Source: Variovorax paradoxus (GTDB taxonomy: Bacteria; Pseudomonadota; Gammaproteobacteria; Burkholderiales; Burkholderiaceae_C). From it: a stretch of DNA of 64,000 bases. The notes below the pieces were generated by a model. That model had not been told where the DNA came from and did not search any database. It saw only the letters and a list, made by a program, of their open reading frames with translations. Position 1 is the stretch's first letter, and every line of letters begins with the position of its first letter. Shown piece by piece: positions 26,553 to 34,244 of this stretch. The translations under genes and the position numbers were made by a program. The stretch lies in contig NZ_CP091716.1 in NCBI RefSeq assembly GCF_022009635.1, positions 5,911,501 to 5,975,500 on the forward strand, given 5' to 3'.

Positions 26553-26698
26553 CCTCCCCGATCCGGGCCAGCCGGCCATTCGGCGGCACCCCGCATCGCC
26601 CAGACAGCAATTTCGTTTTTTCCGGCCGTTCGCCGCTGCGCACGCCAATTCGCCCCGCAAGGCGCCGGCCGCTCAACAAGCATCAAGGACTCATCACA

Positions 26699-27394
26699 AT
26701 GAACAACAGCTCTCCCGTCTACGCCAGCCTCGACCTGCCGCTGGCCTCCCCCCAGGAACGCAACCGCGTCCTGCGCAACACCTATTGGCTGCTCGCGCTG
26801 TCGATGGTGCCCACCGTGCTCGGCGCCTGGATCGGCGTTTCCACCGGTTTCTCGCGCGCGATGTCGCCGGGCATCGGCCTGATGGTGTTCCTCGGCGGCG
26901 CCTTCGGCTTCATGTACGCCATCGAGAAAACCAAGGAATCGGCCGCCGGCGTGCCGGTGCTGCTGGCCTTCACCTTCTTCATGGGCCTGATGCTGTCGCG
27001 CCTGGTCGGCACGGTGCTCGGCCTGCAGAACGGCGCCAGCCTGGTCATGACGGCCTTTGCCGGCACCGGCGCGATCTTCCTGGGCATGGCGACGCTGTCG
27101 TCGGTCATCAAGCGCGACCTGTCGGGCATGGGCAAGTGGCTCTTCATCGGCGCCATCCTGCTGCTGGTGGCGGGCATCGCCAACTTCTTCCTGAAGTCGA
27201 GCGCGCTGATGATGACGCTGTCGGTGCTGGCCATCGGCATCTTCTCGGCCTTCATCCTGCACGACCTCAAGCGTGTGAAGGACGGCCTGGAGACCAACTA
27301 CATCTCCGCCACGCTGGGCGTGTACCTCAGCATCTACAACGTGTTCCAGTCGCTGCTGGCCCTTCTGGGCATTGCCGGCGGCCGGGACGAGTAA
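26699..27394 (+). CDS. yccA: YccA/Bax inhibitor-1 family membrane protein
   Basis: A 231-aa inner membrane protein with seven hydrophobic segments and the family features SPQERNRVLRNTYWLLALSM at the start and ILHDLKRVKDG near the end. E. coli YccA modulates the FtsH protease that degrades SecY and other membrane proteins; the same role is likely here but is transferred from the family. Usual length for bacterial members is 219-234. It sits 26 bp upstream of an IscR-like regulator in the same direction, suggesting co-transcription. Confidence 0.92.
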   Translation: MNNSSPVYASLDLPLASPQERNRVLRNTYWLLALSMVPTVLGAWIGVSTGFSRAMSPGIGLMVFLGGAFGFMYAIEKTKESAAGVPVLLAFTFFMGLMLSRLVGTVLGLQNGASLVMTAFAGTGAIFLGMATLSSVIKRDLSGMGKWLFIGAILLLVAGIANFFLKSSALMMTLSVLAIGIFSAFILHDLKRVKDGLETNYISATLGVYLSIYNVFQSLLALLGIAGGRDE

Positions 27395-27420
27395 CAGCTC
27401 CCAGTAAGGAAGGAACTCTC

Positions 27421-27963
27421 ATGCGCCTCACCACCAAAGGCCGCTTCGCGGTCACGGCGATGATCGACATCGCCCTGCACGGACGTTCGGGCCCGGTCAC
27501 GCTGGCGTCGATCAGCATGCGCCAGCGCGTCTCGCTGTCCTACCTGGAGTTGCTGTTCGGCAAGCTGCGCCGCAACGACCTGGTCGAATCGACACGGGGC
27601 CCGGGCGGCGGGTATTCTCTGAGCCGCAAGGCAGCGGATATTTCCGTTGCCGACATCGTCCTCTCGATCGAGGAACACGATGCGGAATCCACCCGCCAGC
27701 GCGGCGCCGACGTGCCTGGCGAACCCGGCCGCTGCGAAATCGACGAACTCTGGGCCACCGTGAACCTGCGGGCGGTCGAGTTCCTCAAGTCGATCTCGCT
27801 GCAAAGCCTGGTCGACGAACAAAAGGCCAAGGGCGTTCAAGCCGCCGCGCGGACCGACAGCCGGCGCACGCCGGCCGGCCAGCCGGCCACGCGCAAGCCT
27901 TTCGTCGTCGACGCGCCGAACTCGGTGTTCGCACTGGGACGGCGCCAGCAAAGCGCCAGCTAG
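27421..27963 (+). CDS. Rrf2/IscR-like regulator missing Fe-S ligands
   Basis: A 180-aa Rrf2-family winged-helix regulator. The N-terminal half (MRLTTKGRFAVTAMIDIALH, then SLSYLELLFGKLRRNDLVESTRGPGGGY) is very close to IscR. IscR binds [2Fe-2S] through Cys92, Cys98, Cys104 and His107; here only Cys105 remains and the histidine position is Asp, so cluster binding in the IscR manner is unlikely. The C-terminal 40 residues are a low-complexity extension. ATG at 27421 has GGAAGGA upstream. No isc genes are nearby, so this is a paralogue or repurposed regulator, perhaps of yccA. Confidence 0.88.
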   Translation: MRLTTKGRFAVTAMIDIALHGRSGPVTLASISMRQRVSLSYLELLFGKLRRNDLVESTRGPGGGYSLSRKAADISVADIVLSIEEHDAESTRQRGADVPGEPGRCEIDELWATVNLRAVEFLKSISLQSLVDEQKAKGVQAAARTDSRRTPAGQPATRKPFVVDAPNSVFALGRRQQSAS

Positions 27964-28001
27964 CTCCAAGCCAGCCACCGCCATAGCGGCCCATGCGGCA
28001 G

Positions 28002-28038
28002 GGCCCGCCGCCACGGATCGACGTGGCGGCGGGCCTTT
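28002..28038 (+). terminator. strong intrinsic terminator
   Basis: GGCCCGCCGCCACG (28002-28015) pairs perfectly with CGTGGCGGCGGGCC (28022-28035) across a 6-nt loop, and TTT follows. It closes the yccA/Rrf2 unit 39 bp after the stop. Confidence 0.8.
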
Positions 28039-28096
28039 GCCTGCATGGGCTTTTTGTCGTTGGTTTCAACCTTTGGAAGCTCAAGGAATCCTTCAT

Positions 28097-28138
28097 GTTG
28101 CGACGCAACACGAGCGGCACAATGCACCAACATTGTGC
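28097..28138. promoter_or_regulatory. two adjacent inverted repeats upstream of the RND pump
   Basis: GTTGCG-a-CGCAAC (28097-28109) and GCACAATG-caccaa-CATTGTGC (28117-28138) are both perfect and lie in the AT-richer region 60-100 bp before the adaptor gene. They look like operators for a dimeric repressor. No TetR or MarR gene is adjacent, so the regulator would be encoded elsewhere. Confidence 0.55.
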
Positions 28139-28199
28139 AAATAACACCCGCGCGACCCGGACGACTTCGGCTCGCGCCGCACCGCGTTTCTCAACGGCC

Positions 28200-29351
28200 A
28201 TGACCTCCAAGTTCCTGTTTCCCCTCTCGCTGCTTTCCGTGATCGTGCTCGCCGCATGCGGCGCCAAGCAGCCTCCCGCCGCCGAGACTCCGCCGCCCGA
28301 AGTCGGCGTGGTGACGCTGCACGCGTCCGACGTGCCGGTGCGCACCGAACTGGCGGGCCGTACGGCCGCGTTCCGGGTGTCCGAAGTGCGCCCGCAGGTC
28401 AACGGCATCGTGCGCAAGCGTCTGTTCGAGGAAGGCAGCATGGTCCGTGCGGGCCAGGTGCTGTACGAGATCGAACCCGGTCCGTTCGAGGCCGCGCACG
28501 AGCAGGCACGGGCCGCGCTCGCCACCTCGCAGGCCAGCATCGCGAGCCTGCGCGGCAAGGCCTCGCGCTTCGGCGAACTGATCAAGGCCAACGCGGTGAG
28601 CCGCCAGGAGCATGAAGAAGCACAGGCCGCACTGGTTCAGGCCGAAGCCGGCGTGAAGGCCGCGCAGGCGGCGGTGAAGGCGGCGCGCATCAACCTCGGC
28701 TTCACCCGCATCACCGCGCCCATCGCGGGGCGCATCGGACGCTCCAGCGTGACAGAAGGCGCGCTGGTGGTGCCGGGCCAGACGGCGGCGCTGGCCACCA
28801 TCCAGCGGCTGGACCCGATCTACGTCGACGTGGTGCAGTCGAGCCTGGAGCTGACGCGCCTCAAGCGCCGCTTCATCTCTGGCGACATGGCGCCCGCCAG
28901 CACGCAGGTCGGCCTGCGCATGGAAGACGGCCTGCCCTATTCGCACACCGGCACCCTGAAGTTCTCCGAGGTCGCGGTCGATCCGGCCACGGGCTCGGTC
29001 ACGCTGCGCGCGGAGTTCCCGAATCCGCAGGGGCTGCTGCTGCCCGGCATGTACGTGCGCGCGCAGGTCGAGTCCGGCGTGGAGCGGCAGGCCATCCTCG
29101 CGCCGCAGCGCGGCGTGGCACGCAACGAGAAGGGCGAGCCCACGGCGCTGGTGGTCGGCGCGGGCGACAAGGTCGAGCTGCGTGCGCTCGAATTGCGCAC
29201 CACCTCGGGCGACCAGTGGATCGTGAGCAAGGGCCTGCGCGAAGGCGACCGCCTGGTGGTCGACGGGCTGCAGCGCGCCCACCCCGGAGACAAGGTCAAG
29301 CCCGTGCCGGTGACGGCAGCGCCTGCCGCCACGGCTTCTTCCGCAGATTGA
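28200..29351 (+). CDS. periplasmic adaptor of multidrug RND pump (AcrA/MexA family)
   Basis: A 383-aa membrane fusion lipoprotein. The start MTSKFLFPLSLLSVIVLAACG is a lipoprotein signal with lipobox LAAC, which is why the ATG at 28200 is preferred over upstream in-frame codons. The lipoyl segment VRPQVNGIVRKRLFEEGSMV, an alpha hairpin rich in Ala/Gln and the second lipoyl half ITAPIAGRIGRS are clear, followed by the barrel and membrane-proximal domain. It would couple the pump gene 10 bp downstream to a TolC-type channel that is not encoded here. Confidence 0.93.
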   Translation: MTSKFLFPLSLLSVIVLAACGAKQPPAAETPPPEVGVVTLHASDVPVRTELAGRTAAFRVSEVRPQVNGIVRKRLFEEGSMVRAGQVLYEIEPGPFEAAHEQARAALATSQASIASLRGKASRFGELIKANAVSRQEHEEAQAALVQAEAGVKAAQAAVKAARINLGFTRITAPIAGRIGRSSVTEGALVVPGQTAALATIQRLDPIYVDVVQSSLELTRLKRRFISGDMAPASTQVGLRMEDGLPYSHTGTLKFSEVAVDPATGSVTLRAEFPNPQGLLLPGMYVRAQVESGVERQAILAPQRGVARNEKGEPTALVVGAGDKVELRALELRTTSGDQWIVSKGLREGDRLVVDGLQRAHPGDKVKPVPVTAAPAATASSAD

Positions 29352-29361
29352 GCAACACGAC

Positions 29362-32300
29362 GTGATCGCGAATTTCTTCATCCACCGGCCCGTGTTCGCA
29401 TGGGTCATCGCCATCCTCATCATGCTGGCGGGCGGCGTGGCCATCCGCACGCTGCCGGTGTCGCAGTACCCGGACATCGCGCCGCCCACCGTCGTCGTCT
29501 CTGCCAACTACCCCGGCGCGTCGGCGCAGGCGGTGGAGAACAGCGTGACGCAGGTGCTCGAGCAGCAGCTCAAGGGCATCGACGGCCTGCTGTACTTCAA
29601 GTCGACCAGCAGTTCGGCCGGCTACGCCGACATCAGCGTCACCTTCCGCCAGGGCATCGACCCCGACACCGCCCAGGTGCAGGTGCAGAACAAGGTCAGC
29701 CAGGCCACCAGCCGGCTGCCGCAGGCGGTTCAGCAGCAGGGCGTGACGGTCTACAAGTCGCAGAACAACTTCCTGCTGATCGTGGCGCTCTACGACGAGA
29801 CCGACCGCCGCACCGACACCGACGTGGCCGACTGGATGGCCAGCAACCTGCGCGACCCGGTGAGCCGCGTCGACGGCGTGGGTTCGGTGCAGGCCTTCGG
29901 CGCGGCGTATGCGATGCGCATCTGGCTCGACCCGCACCGGCTGGCGAGCTACCAGCTGATGCCTTCGGACATCACCGCCGCCATCACCGCCCAGAACACG
30001 CAGGTGTCGGTCGGAGAGATCGGCGCACGGCCCTCGCCCGCCGGCCAGCAGCTCAACGCGACCGTGACCGCGCTCTCGCGCCTGCAGACGCCCGAGCAGT
30101 TCCGCGGCATCGTGCTCAAGACCCAGGCCGACGGCGCCGTGGTGCGGCTGGGCGACGTGGCGCGCGTGGAAATCGGCAACGAGTCTTACGCCGAGACCAC
30201 GCGCCTGAACGGCCACCCCGCCGCCGGCGCGGCCATCATGCTGGCGCCCGGCGCCAATGCGCTGACCACCGCCAAGGCGGTGAAGGCGCGCATCGCCGAG
30301 ATGGAGCCTTCGCTGCCTCCGGGCCTGCGCGTGGCTTATGCGGAAGACACCACGCGCTTCGTGAAGATCTCGATCCAGTCGGTGCTCAAGACGCTGCTGG
30401 AGGCCATCGCGCTGGTGGTGGTCGTGATGTACCTGTTCCTGCAGAACTGGCGCGCCACGGTGATCCCGGCCATCACCGTGCCGGTGGTGCTGCTGGGCAC
30501 CTTCGGCGTGCTCGCGGCCTTCGGCTACTCGATCAACGTACTCACGCTGTTCGGCATGGTGCTGGCCATCGGCTTGCTGGTGGACGACGCCATCGTGGTG
30601 GTGGAGAACGTCGAGCGCGTCATGCACGAGGAAGGGCTCGACGCGAAAGCCGCCACCATCAAGTCGATGAAGGAGATCACCGGCGCGCTGATCGGCATTG
30701 CCCTGGTGGTGTCGGCGGTGTTCCTGCCGATGACCTTCTTCGGCGGCTCGGTGGGCGTGATCTACCGGCAGTTCTCGGTGACGATCATCGCGTCGATGGC
30801 GCTGTCGGTGGTGGTGGCCATCGTGCTGATTCCGGCGCTGTGCGCGCGCTTCCTGAAGCCGGGCGTGCCGCCGCGCACGCGCGGCTTCCTGGGTGCGTTC
30901 AACCGGCGCTTCGACGCGGCGCAGGGCCGCTACGTGGGCCTGCTCGGACGCATCCTGCGCAAGCCGCTGCGCTTCACCGCCGTGTACGCCGCCATCGTGG
31001 CGGGCATGGGCCTGCTGTACCTGGGCCTGCCCGGCGGCTTCCTGCCGGAGGAAGACCAGGGCAGCGTGATGGTGCAGGTCTCGCTGCCGGCCGGCGCCAC
31101 GCAGGGCCGCACCGACGCGGTGAACCGGGCGGTGGAAAAGCACTTTCTCGAAACCGAGAAGGACACCACCGACACCATCTTCACGCTGGCGGGCTGGAGC
31201 TATGCCGGCTCCGGGCAGCACACGGGCATGGCCTTCGTCTCGCTCAAGGACTGGTCGGAGCGCAAGGACCCGCAAAAGCGCGCGCAGGCCATCGTCGAAC
31301 GCGCGAGCGCGGCGCTGTCGAAGCAGCAGCGCGACGCCGAGGTCTACGGCATGGTGCCGCCGCCCATCGAAGGCCTGGGACAGTCCAACGGCTTCGAGTT
31401 CTGGCTGCAGGACACCTCCGGCATGGGCGCCGACAAGCTGGTGCAAAAGCGCGAGGCGCTGGTGCGCGACGCCAACAAGGACAAGCGCCTGCAATCGGTG
31501 CGCGCCAACAGCATCGCCAACACGCCGCAGCTGCAGGTCGACATCGACCAGGTCAAGGCATCGGCCCTGCGGCTGTCGCTGGACGACGTGAACACCACGC
31601 TGGGCATTGCCTGGGGCGGCAACTACGTCAACGACTTCATCGACCGCGGGCGCGTGAAGCGCGTATACGTGCAGGCCGACGCGCCATACCGCTCGGCCCC
31701 CGAGGACATGGGCCAATGGTTCGTGCGCGGCAGCACCGGCGCGATGACGCCGTTCTCGGCCTTCGCCACCACGCGATGGTCGCAGGGGGCGTCGCAACTG
31801 GAGCGCTACAACGGCCTGCCCGCGGTGCAGATCCAGGGCACGGCCGCGCACGGCACGAGTTCCGGCACGGCGATGTCGGCGGTCGAAGCCGTCGCCAGGA
31901 AGCAGACCGGCACGGGCCACGCATGGAGCGGGTTGTCTTACCAGGAGCGCCTGTCGGGCGGGCAGGCGCCGCTGCTGTTCGCGGTGTCGATCCTGGTGGT
32001 GTTCCTGTGCCTGGCCGCGCTGTACGAGAGCTGGTCGGTGCCCTTCTCGGTGATGCTGGTGATTCCGCTGGGCGTGCTGGGCGCGGTGATTGCCGCGTCG
32101 CTGCGCGGGCTGTCGAACGACATCTACTTCCAGGTCGGCCTGCTCGCGACCATCGGGCTGTCGGCCAAGAACGCGATCCTGATCATCGAGTTCGCGGAGG
32201 CGGCACTGCGACGCGGCGTGCCGCTCCTCGACGCGGTGGCCGAGGGCGCGCGCCTGCGGCTGCGGCCGATCCTGATGACCTCGCTGGCCTTCCTGGCCGG

Positions 32301-32490
32301 CGTGGTGCCGCTGGCGCTGGCCACCGGCGCGGGCTCCGCGAGCCAGGTGGCCATCGGCACCGGCGTGTTCGGCGGCGTGCTGGCCGCGACGGCGCTGGGG
32401 ATCTTCTTCGTGCCGCTGTTCTATCTGCTGGTGAAGCGGCTGGCGGCGCGCTGGGGCGGCAGCAGGCTAGGGGCGGAACGGGCCGCCTGA
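29362..32490 (+). CDS. multidrug RND efflux pump (AcrB/MexB, HAE1 family)
   Basis: A 1042-aa inner membrane proton/drug antiporter. The start MIANFFIHRPVFAWVIAILI, the membrane-helix-4 motif GLLVDDAIVVVENVERVM with the two proton-relay aspartates, and FFGGSVGVIYRQFS are hallmarks of AcrB-type pumps, distinct from the metal-type pump at 6308-9439. The start codon is GTG at 29362. The gene order adaptor-pump without an outer membrane gene implies sharing of a TolC homologue from elsewhere. Substrates are probably amphipathic drugs, dyes or solvents; none can be deduced from sequence. Confidence 0.95.
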   Translation: MIANFFIHRPVFAWVIAILIMLAGGVAIRTLPVSQYPDIAPPTVVVSANYPGASAQAVENSVTQVLEQQLKGIDGLLYFKSTSSSAGYADISVTFRQGIDPDTAQVQVQNKVSQATSRLPQAVQQQGVTVYKSQNNFLLIVALYDETDRRTDTDVADWMASNLRDPVSRVDGVGSVQAFGAAYAMRIWLDPHRLASYQLMPSDITAAITAQNTQVSVGEIGARPSPAGQQLNATVTALSRLQTPEQFRGIVLKTQADGAVVRLGDVARVEIGNESYAETTRLNGHPAAGAAIMLAPGANALTTAKAVKARIAEMEPSLPPGLRVAYAEDTTRFVKISIQSVLKTLLEAIALVVVVMYLFLQNWRATVIPAITVPVVLLGTFGVLAAFGYSINVLTLFGMVLAIGLLVDDAIVVVENVERVMHEEGLDAKAATIKSMKEITGALIGIALVVSAVFLPMTFFGGSVGVIYRQFSVTIIASMALSVVVAIVLIPALCARFLKPGVPPRTRGFLGAFNRRFDAAQGRYVGLLGRILRKPLRFTAVYAAIVAGMGLLYLGLPGGFLPEEDQGSVMVQVSLPAGATQGRTDAVNRAVEKHFLETEKDTTDTIFTLAGWSYAGSGQHTGMAFVSLKDWSERKDPQKRAQAIVERASAALSKQQRDAEVYGMVPPPIEGLGQSNGFEFWLQDTSGMGADKLVQKREALVRDANKDKRLQSVRANSIANTPQLQVDIDQVKASALRLSLDDVNTTLGIAWGGNYVNDFIDRGRVKRVYVQADAPYRSAPEDMGQWFVRGSTGAMTPFSAFATTRWSQGASQLERYNGLPAVQIQGTAAHGTSSGTAMSAVEAVARKQTGTGHAWSGLSYQERLSGGQAPLLFAVSILVVFLCLAALYESWSVPFSVMLVIPLGVLGAVIAASLRGLSNDIYFQVGLLATIGLSAKNAILIIEFAEAALRRGVPLLDAVAEGARLRLRPILMTSLAFLAGVVPLALATGAGSASQVAIGTGVFGGVLAATALGIFFVPLFYLLVKRLAARWGGSRLGAERAA

Positions 32491-32506
32491 GCCTGCCCGA
32501 GGCCCT

Positions 32507-32541
32507 GGTACAGCGCCCCGGCCGGGCGCTGTACCTATAAT
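32507..32541 (+). terminator. intrinsic terminator of the RND operon
   Basis: GGTACAGCGCCC (32507-32518) and GGGCGCTGTACC (32524-32535) form a perfect 12-bp stem with a 5-nt loop, followed by TATAATTT. The TATAAT (32536-32541) could also serve as a -10 box for the sigma-factor gene at 32634, though no -35 is seen. Confidence 0.75.
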
Positions 32542-32633
32542 TTCTGACTACTCCGCTCCCGCGCCACAGATCAGCCGCCGCCACATCTCAGCCACGACGG
32601 GAGTTTCCTGTTCCACACCGGCTGAGGTGTACC

Positions 32634-33110
32634 GTGCTCGAGCGCTACTACAGAGAACTGTTGCGGTATTTCACCCGCAAGGCCGGCGACGGCGACACCG
32701 CCGCGGACGTCGTGCAAGAGGCCTATGCCCGCGTGCTCATTCACCAGGACGGCGGCGGCACGGTCCTCGAGCCCCGCGCCTTCCTCTACCAGACCGGACG
32801 CAACGTGCTCGCCAACCAGGCCGCGCGCCGCGCCGCCGAAACCCGCATGCTCGACACGCTCGCGCTGGTGAGCGACCACAGCGCGCCGTCCGTTGAGCGG
32901 CACGTCGGCGCGCGGCAGCAGCTCGACCGGCTGGTGGCGCTGCTCGAAGACATGCCGCGCAAACGCCGCAACGCCTTCATCCTCGTGCGCATCCACGGCC
33001 TGAGCTACGCCCAGACCGCCGCCCACATGGAAATCAGCGAGAAGGCCGTGGAGCGCCACATGACACGCGCCCTGCTCGACTGCGCCGGCTACGGGCCGGC
33101 CGGGGACTGA
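32634..33110 (+). CDS. FecI-type ECF sigma factor
   Basis: A 158-aa extracytoplasmic-function sigma factor with region 2 (RYFTRKAGDGDTAADVVQEAYARVL) and region 4 (GLSYAQTAAHMEISEKAVERHMTRAL). It would direct RNA polymerase to the iron-uptake receptor gene when freed or activated by the downstream FecR protein. The start is GTG at 32634. It heads a rightward sigma/anti-sigma/receptor cluster. Unlike the second sigma gene in this window, no Fur box is visible upstream. Confidence 0.92.
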   Translation: MLERYYRELLRYFTRKAGDGDTAADVVQEAYARVLIHQDGGGTVLEPRAFLYQTGRNVLANQAARRAAETRMLDTLALVSDHSAPSVERHVGARQQLDRLVALLEDMPRKRRNAFILVRIHGLSYAQTAAHMEISEKAVERHMTRALLDCAGYGPAGD

Positions 33111-33129
33111 AAAAAAAGAAGAAAAAGAC

Positions 33130-34140
33130 ATGGCCTCCCGCACCGCCCCCCTGCTCAGAGACGAAGAACGCCGCGCGCCGCGCGCGCTGGTGGAACACGC
33201 GCTGACGCTCATCGGCCGCATCCACCGCGGCAGCCCCGAAGCCGCGCACGCCGCCGAGGCCGAACTGAGCCGCTGGCGCGCGCTATCCCCCGGCAACGCC
33301 GAAGCCACGGCCACCGCGCAGCGCATCTGGAACGCGGCAGACGCAGGCGCCCTGCGCGACCAGCTGCCGCTGCCGCCCTCCGCCGCGCAGGAACGCCAGT
33401 CGCGCCGCCGCGTCGTCGGCATGCTGGGCGTGGCCGGTTTTGCCGCGCTGGCCGGTGCGGGCGGGCGCTGGTACTGGCAACGCCCGGTCTACGAGGCCGC
33501 GCCGCAGACCGGCCAGGCGCAACTGCTGTCGCATGCGCTGCCCGACGGCAGCATGCTCGACCTCGCGGCCAACACAGCGCTGCAAGTCGTGCTCTACCGC
33601 GACCGGCGCACCGTGCGCCTGGTTCGCGGCGAGGCGCGCTTCGCCGTGGCACACGACGCCGACCGCCCCTTCACCGTGGAGACCGACTGGGGCCGCGTGC
33701 GCGTGCTGGGCACCGTCTTCACGGTATCTGTTCGCGATGGCCGCATGCGGCTGACCGTGGCCGAAGGCCGGGTGGCGGTGTGGGCCCACGGCCAGGCCGA
33801 CGCGCCGCCCTCCACCATCCTGCAGGCGGGCGAAGCCATCGAGGCCGACGCGAACGGCCTGGGCCCGCGCAGCAGCGTCGACATCGGCGAGGTGGCCGAC
33901 TGGAAACAGGGCTGGCTGGTGTTCCGCAACACACGGCTGCCCGAGGCCGTCGCACGCTGGAACGACTACCTGCGCCAGCCTCTTCGGCTGGCGGACGACG
34001 ACGCGCTGCGCGAGATGCGCGTCACGGGCACTTACCAGTTGCGCGATCCGCAGGCGTTTCTGAGCGGGCTGGGCGTGATGCTGCCGGTGCGCACGGCGCG
34101 CGCGGCCGACGGCGCGACGGAGATCGCACGCCGGCCTTGA
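33130..34140 (+). CDS. FecR-family anti-sigma/sigma regulator
   Basis: A 336-aa signal-transducing membrane protein. The N-terminal cytoplasmic part (about 15-90) has the DUF4880-like segment; a single membrane segment lies at about 97-116; the periplasmic FecR domain includes LPDGSMLDLAANTALQV and VLGTVFTVSVRDGRMRLTV, followed by the STN-like C-terminal part. It receives the signal from the TonB receptor's N-terminal domain and controls the sigma factor encoded 19 bp upstream. An A-rich run (AAAAAAAAGAAGAAAAAG) separates the genes and supplies the ribosome site. Confidence 0.92.
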   Translation: MASRTAPLLRDEERRAPRALVEHALTLIGRIHRGSPEAAHAAEAELSRWRALSPGNAEATATAQRIWNAADAGALRDQLPLPPSAAQERQSRRRVVGMLGVAGFAALAGAGGRWYWQRPVYEAAPQTGQAQLLSHALPDGSMLDLAANTALQVVLYRDRRTVRLVRGEARFAVAHDADRPFTVETDWGRVRVLGTVFTVSVRDGRMRLTVAEGRVAVWAHGQADAPPSTILQAGEAIEADANGLGPRSSVDIGEVADWKQGWLVFRNTRLPEAVARWNDYLRQPLRLADDDALREMRVTGTYQLRDPQAFLSGLGVMLPVRTARAADGATEIARRP

Positions 34141-34161
34141 CTCCCCTCCTCGCCCGGCCTT

Positions 34162-34184
34162 TCGAAAAATTTTCGAGTTTTTTT
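34162..34184 (+). terminator. AT-rich inverted repeat with T-run between fecR and receptor
   Basis: TCGAAAA-a-TTTTCGA (34162-34176) is followed by GTTTTTTT. It could be a weak attenuator giving the receptor its own expression level, or simply an AT-rich promoter element. Confidence 0.35.
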
Positions 34185-34244
34185 GTGGGGTACGAGGCCT
34201 CGAGCTTGTCTTCTGTTCGAAACCCATCTCCAGGACCTTCGAAC

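Noticed and set aside
29296..31920. 874-aa open frame antisense to the AcrB-type pump
   Set aside because: Composition is that of reverse-read RND sequence, no family motif, no ribosome site; the sense gene is certain.
32536..32541. TATAAT as a promoter for the first ECF sigma gene
   Set aside because: No -35 element at the right distance, and it doubles as the T-rich tail of a strong terminator; kept only as a note there.
34193..34202. CGAGGCCTCG palindrome before the first TonB receptor
   Set aside because: A 10-bp GC palindrome is expected often by chance in DNA of this composition, and no spacing or second copy supports an operator.
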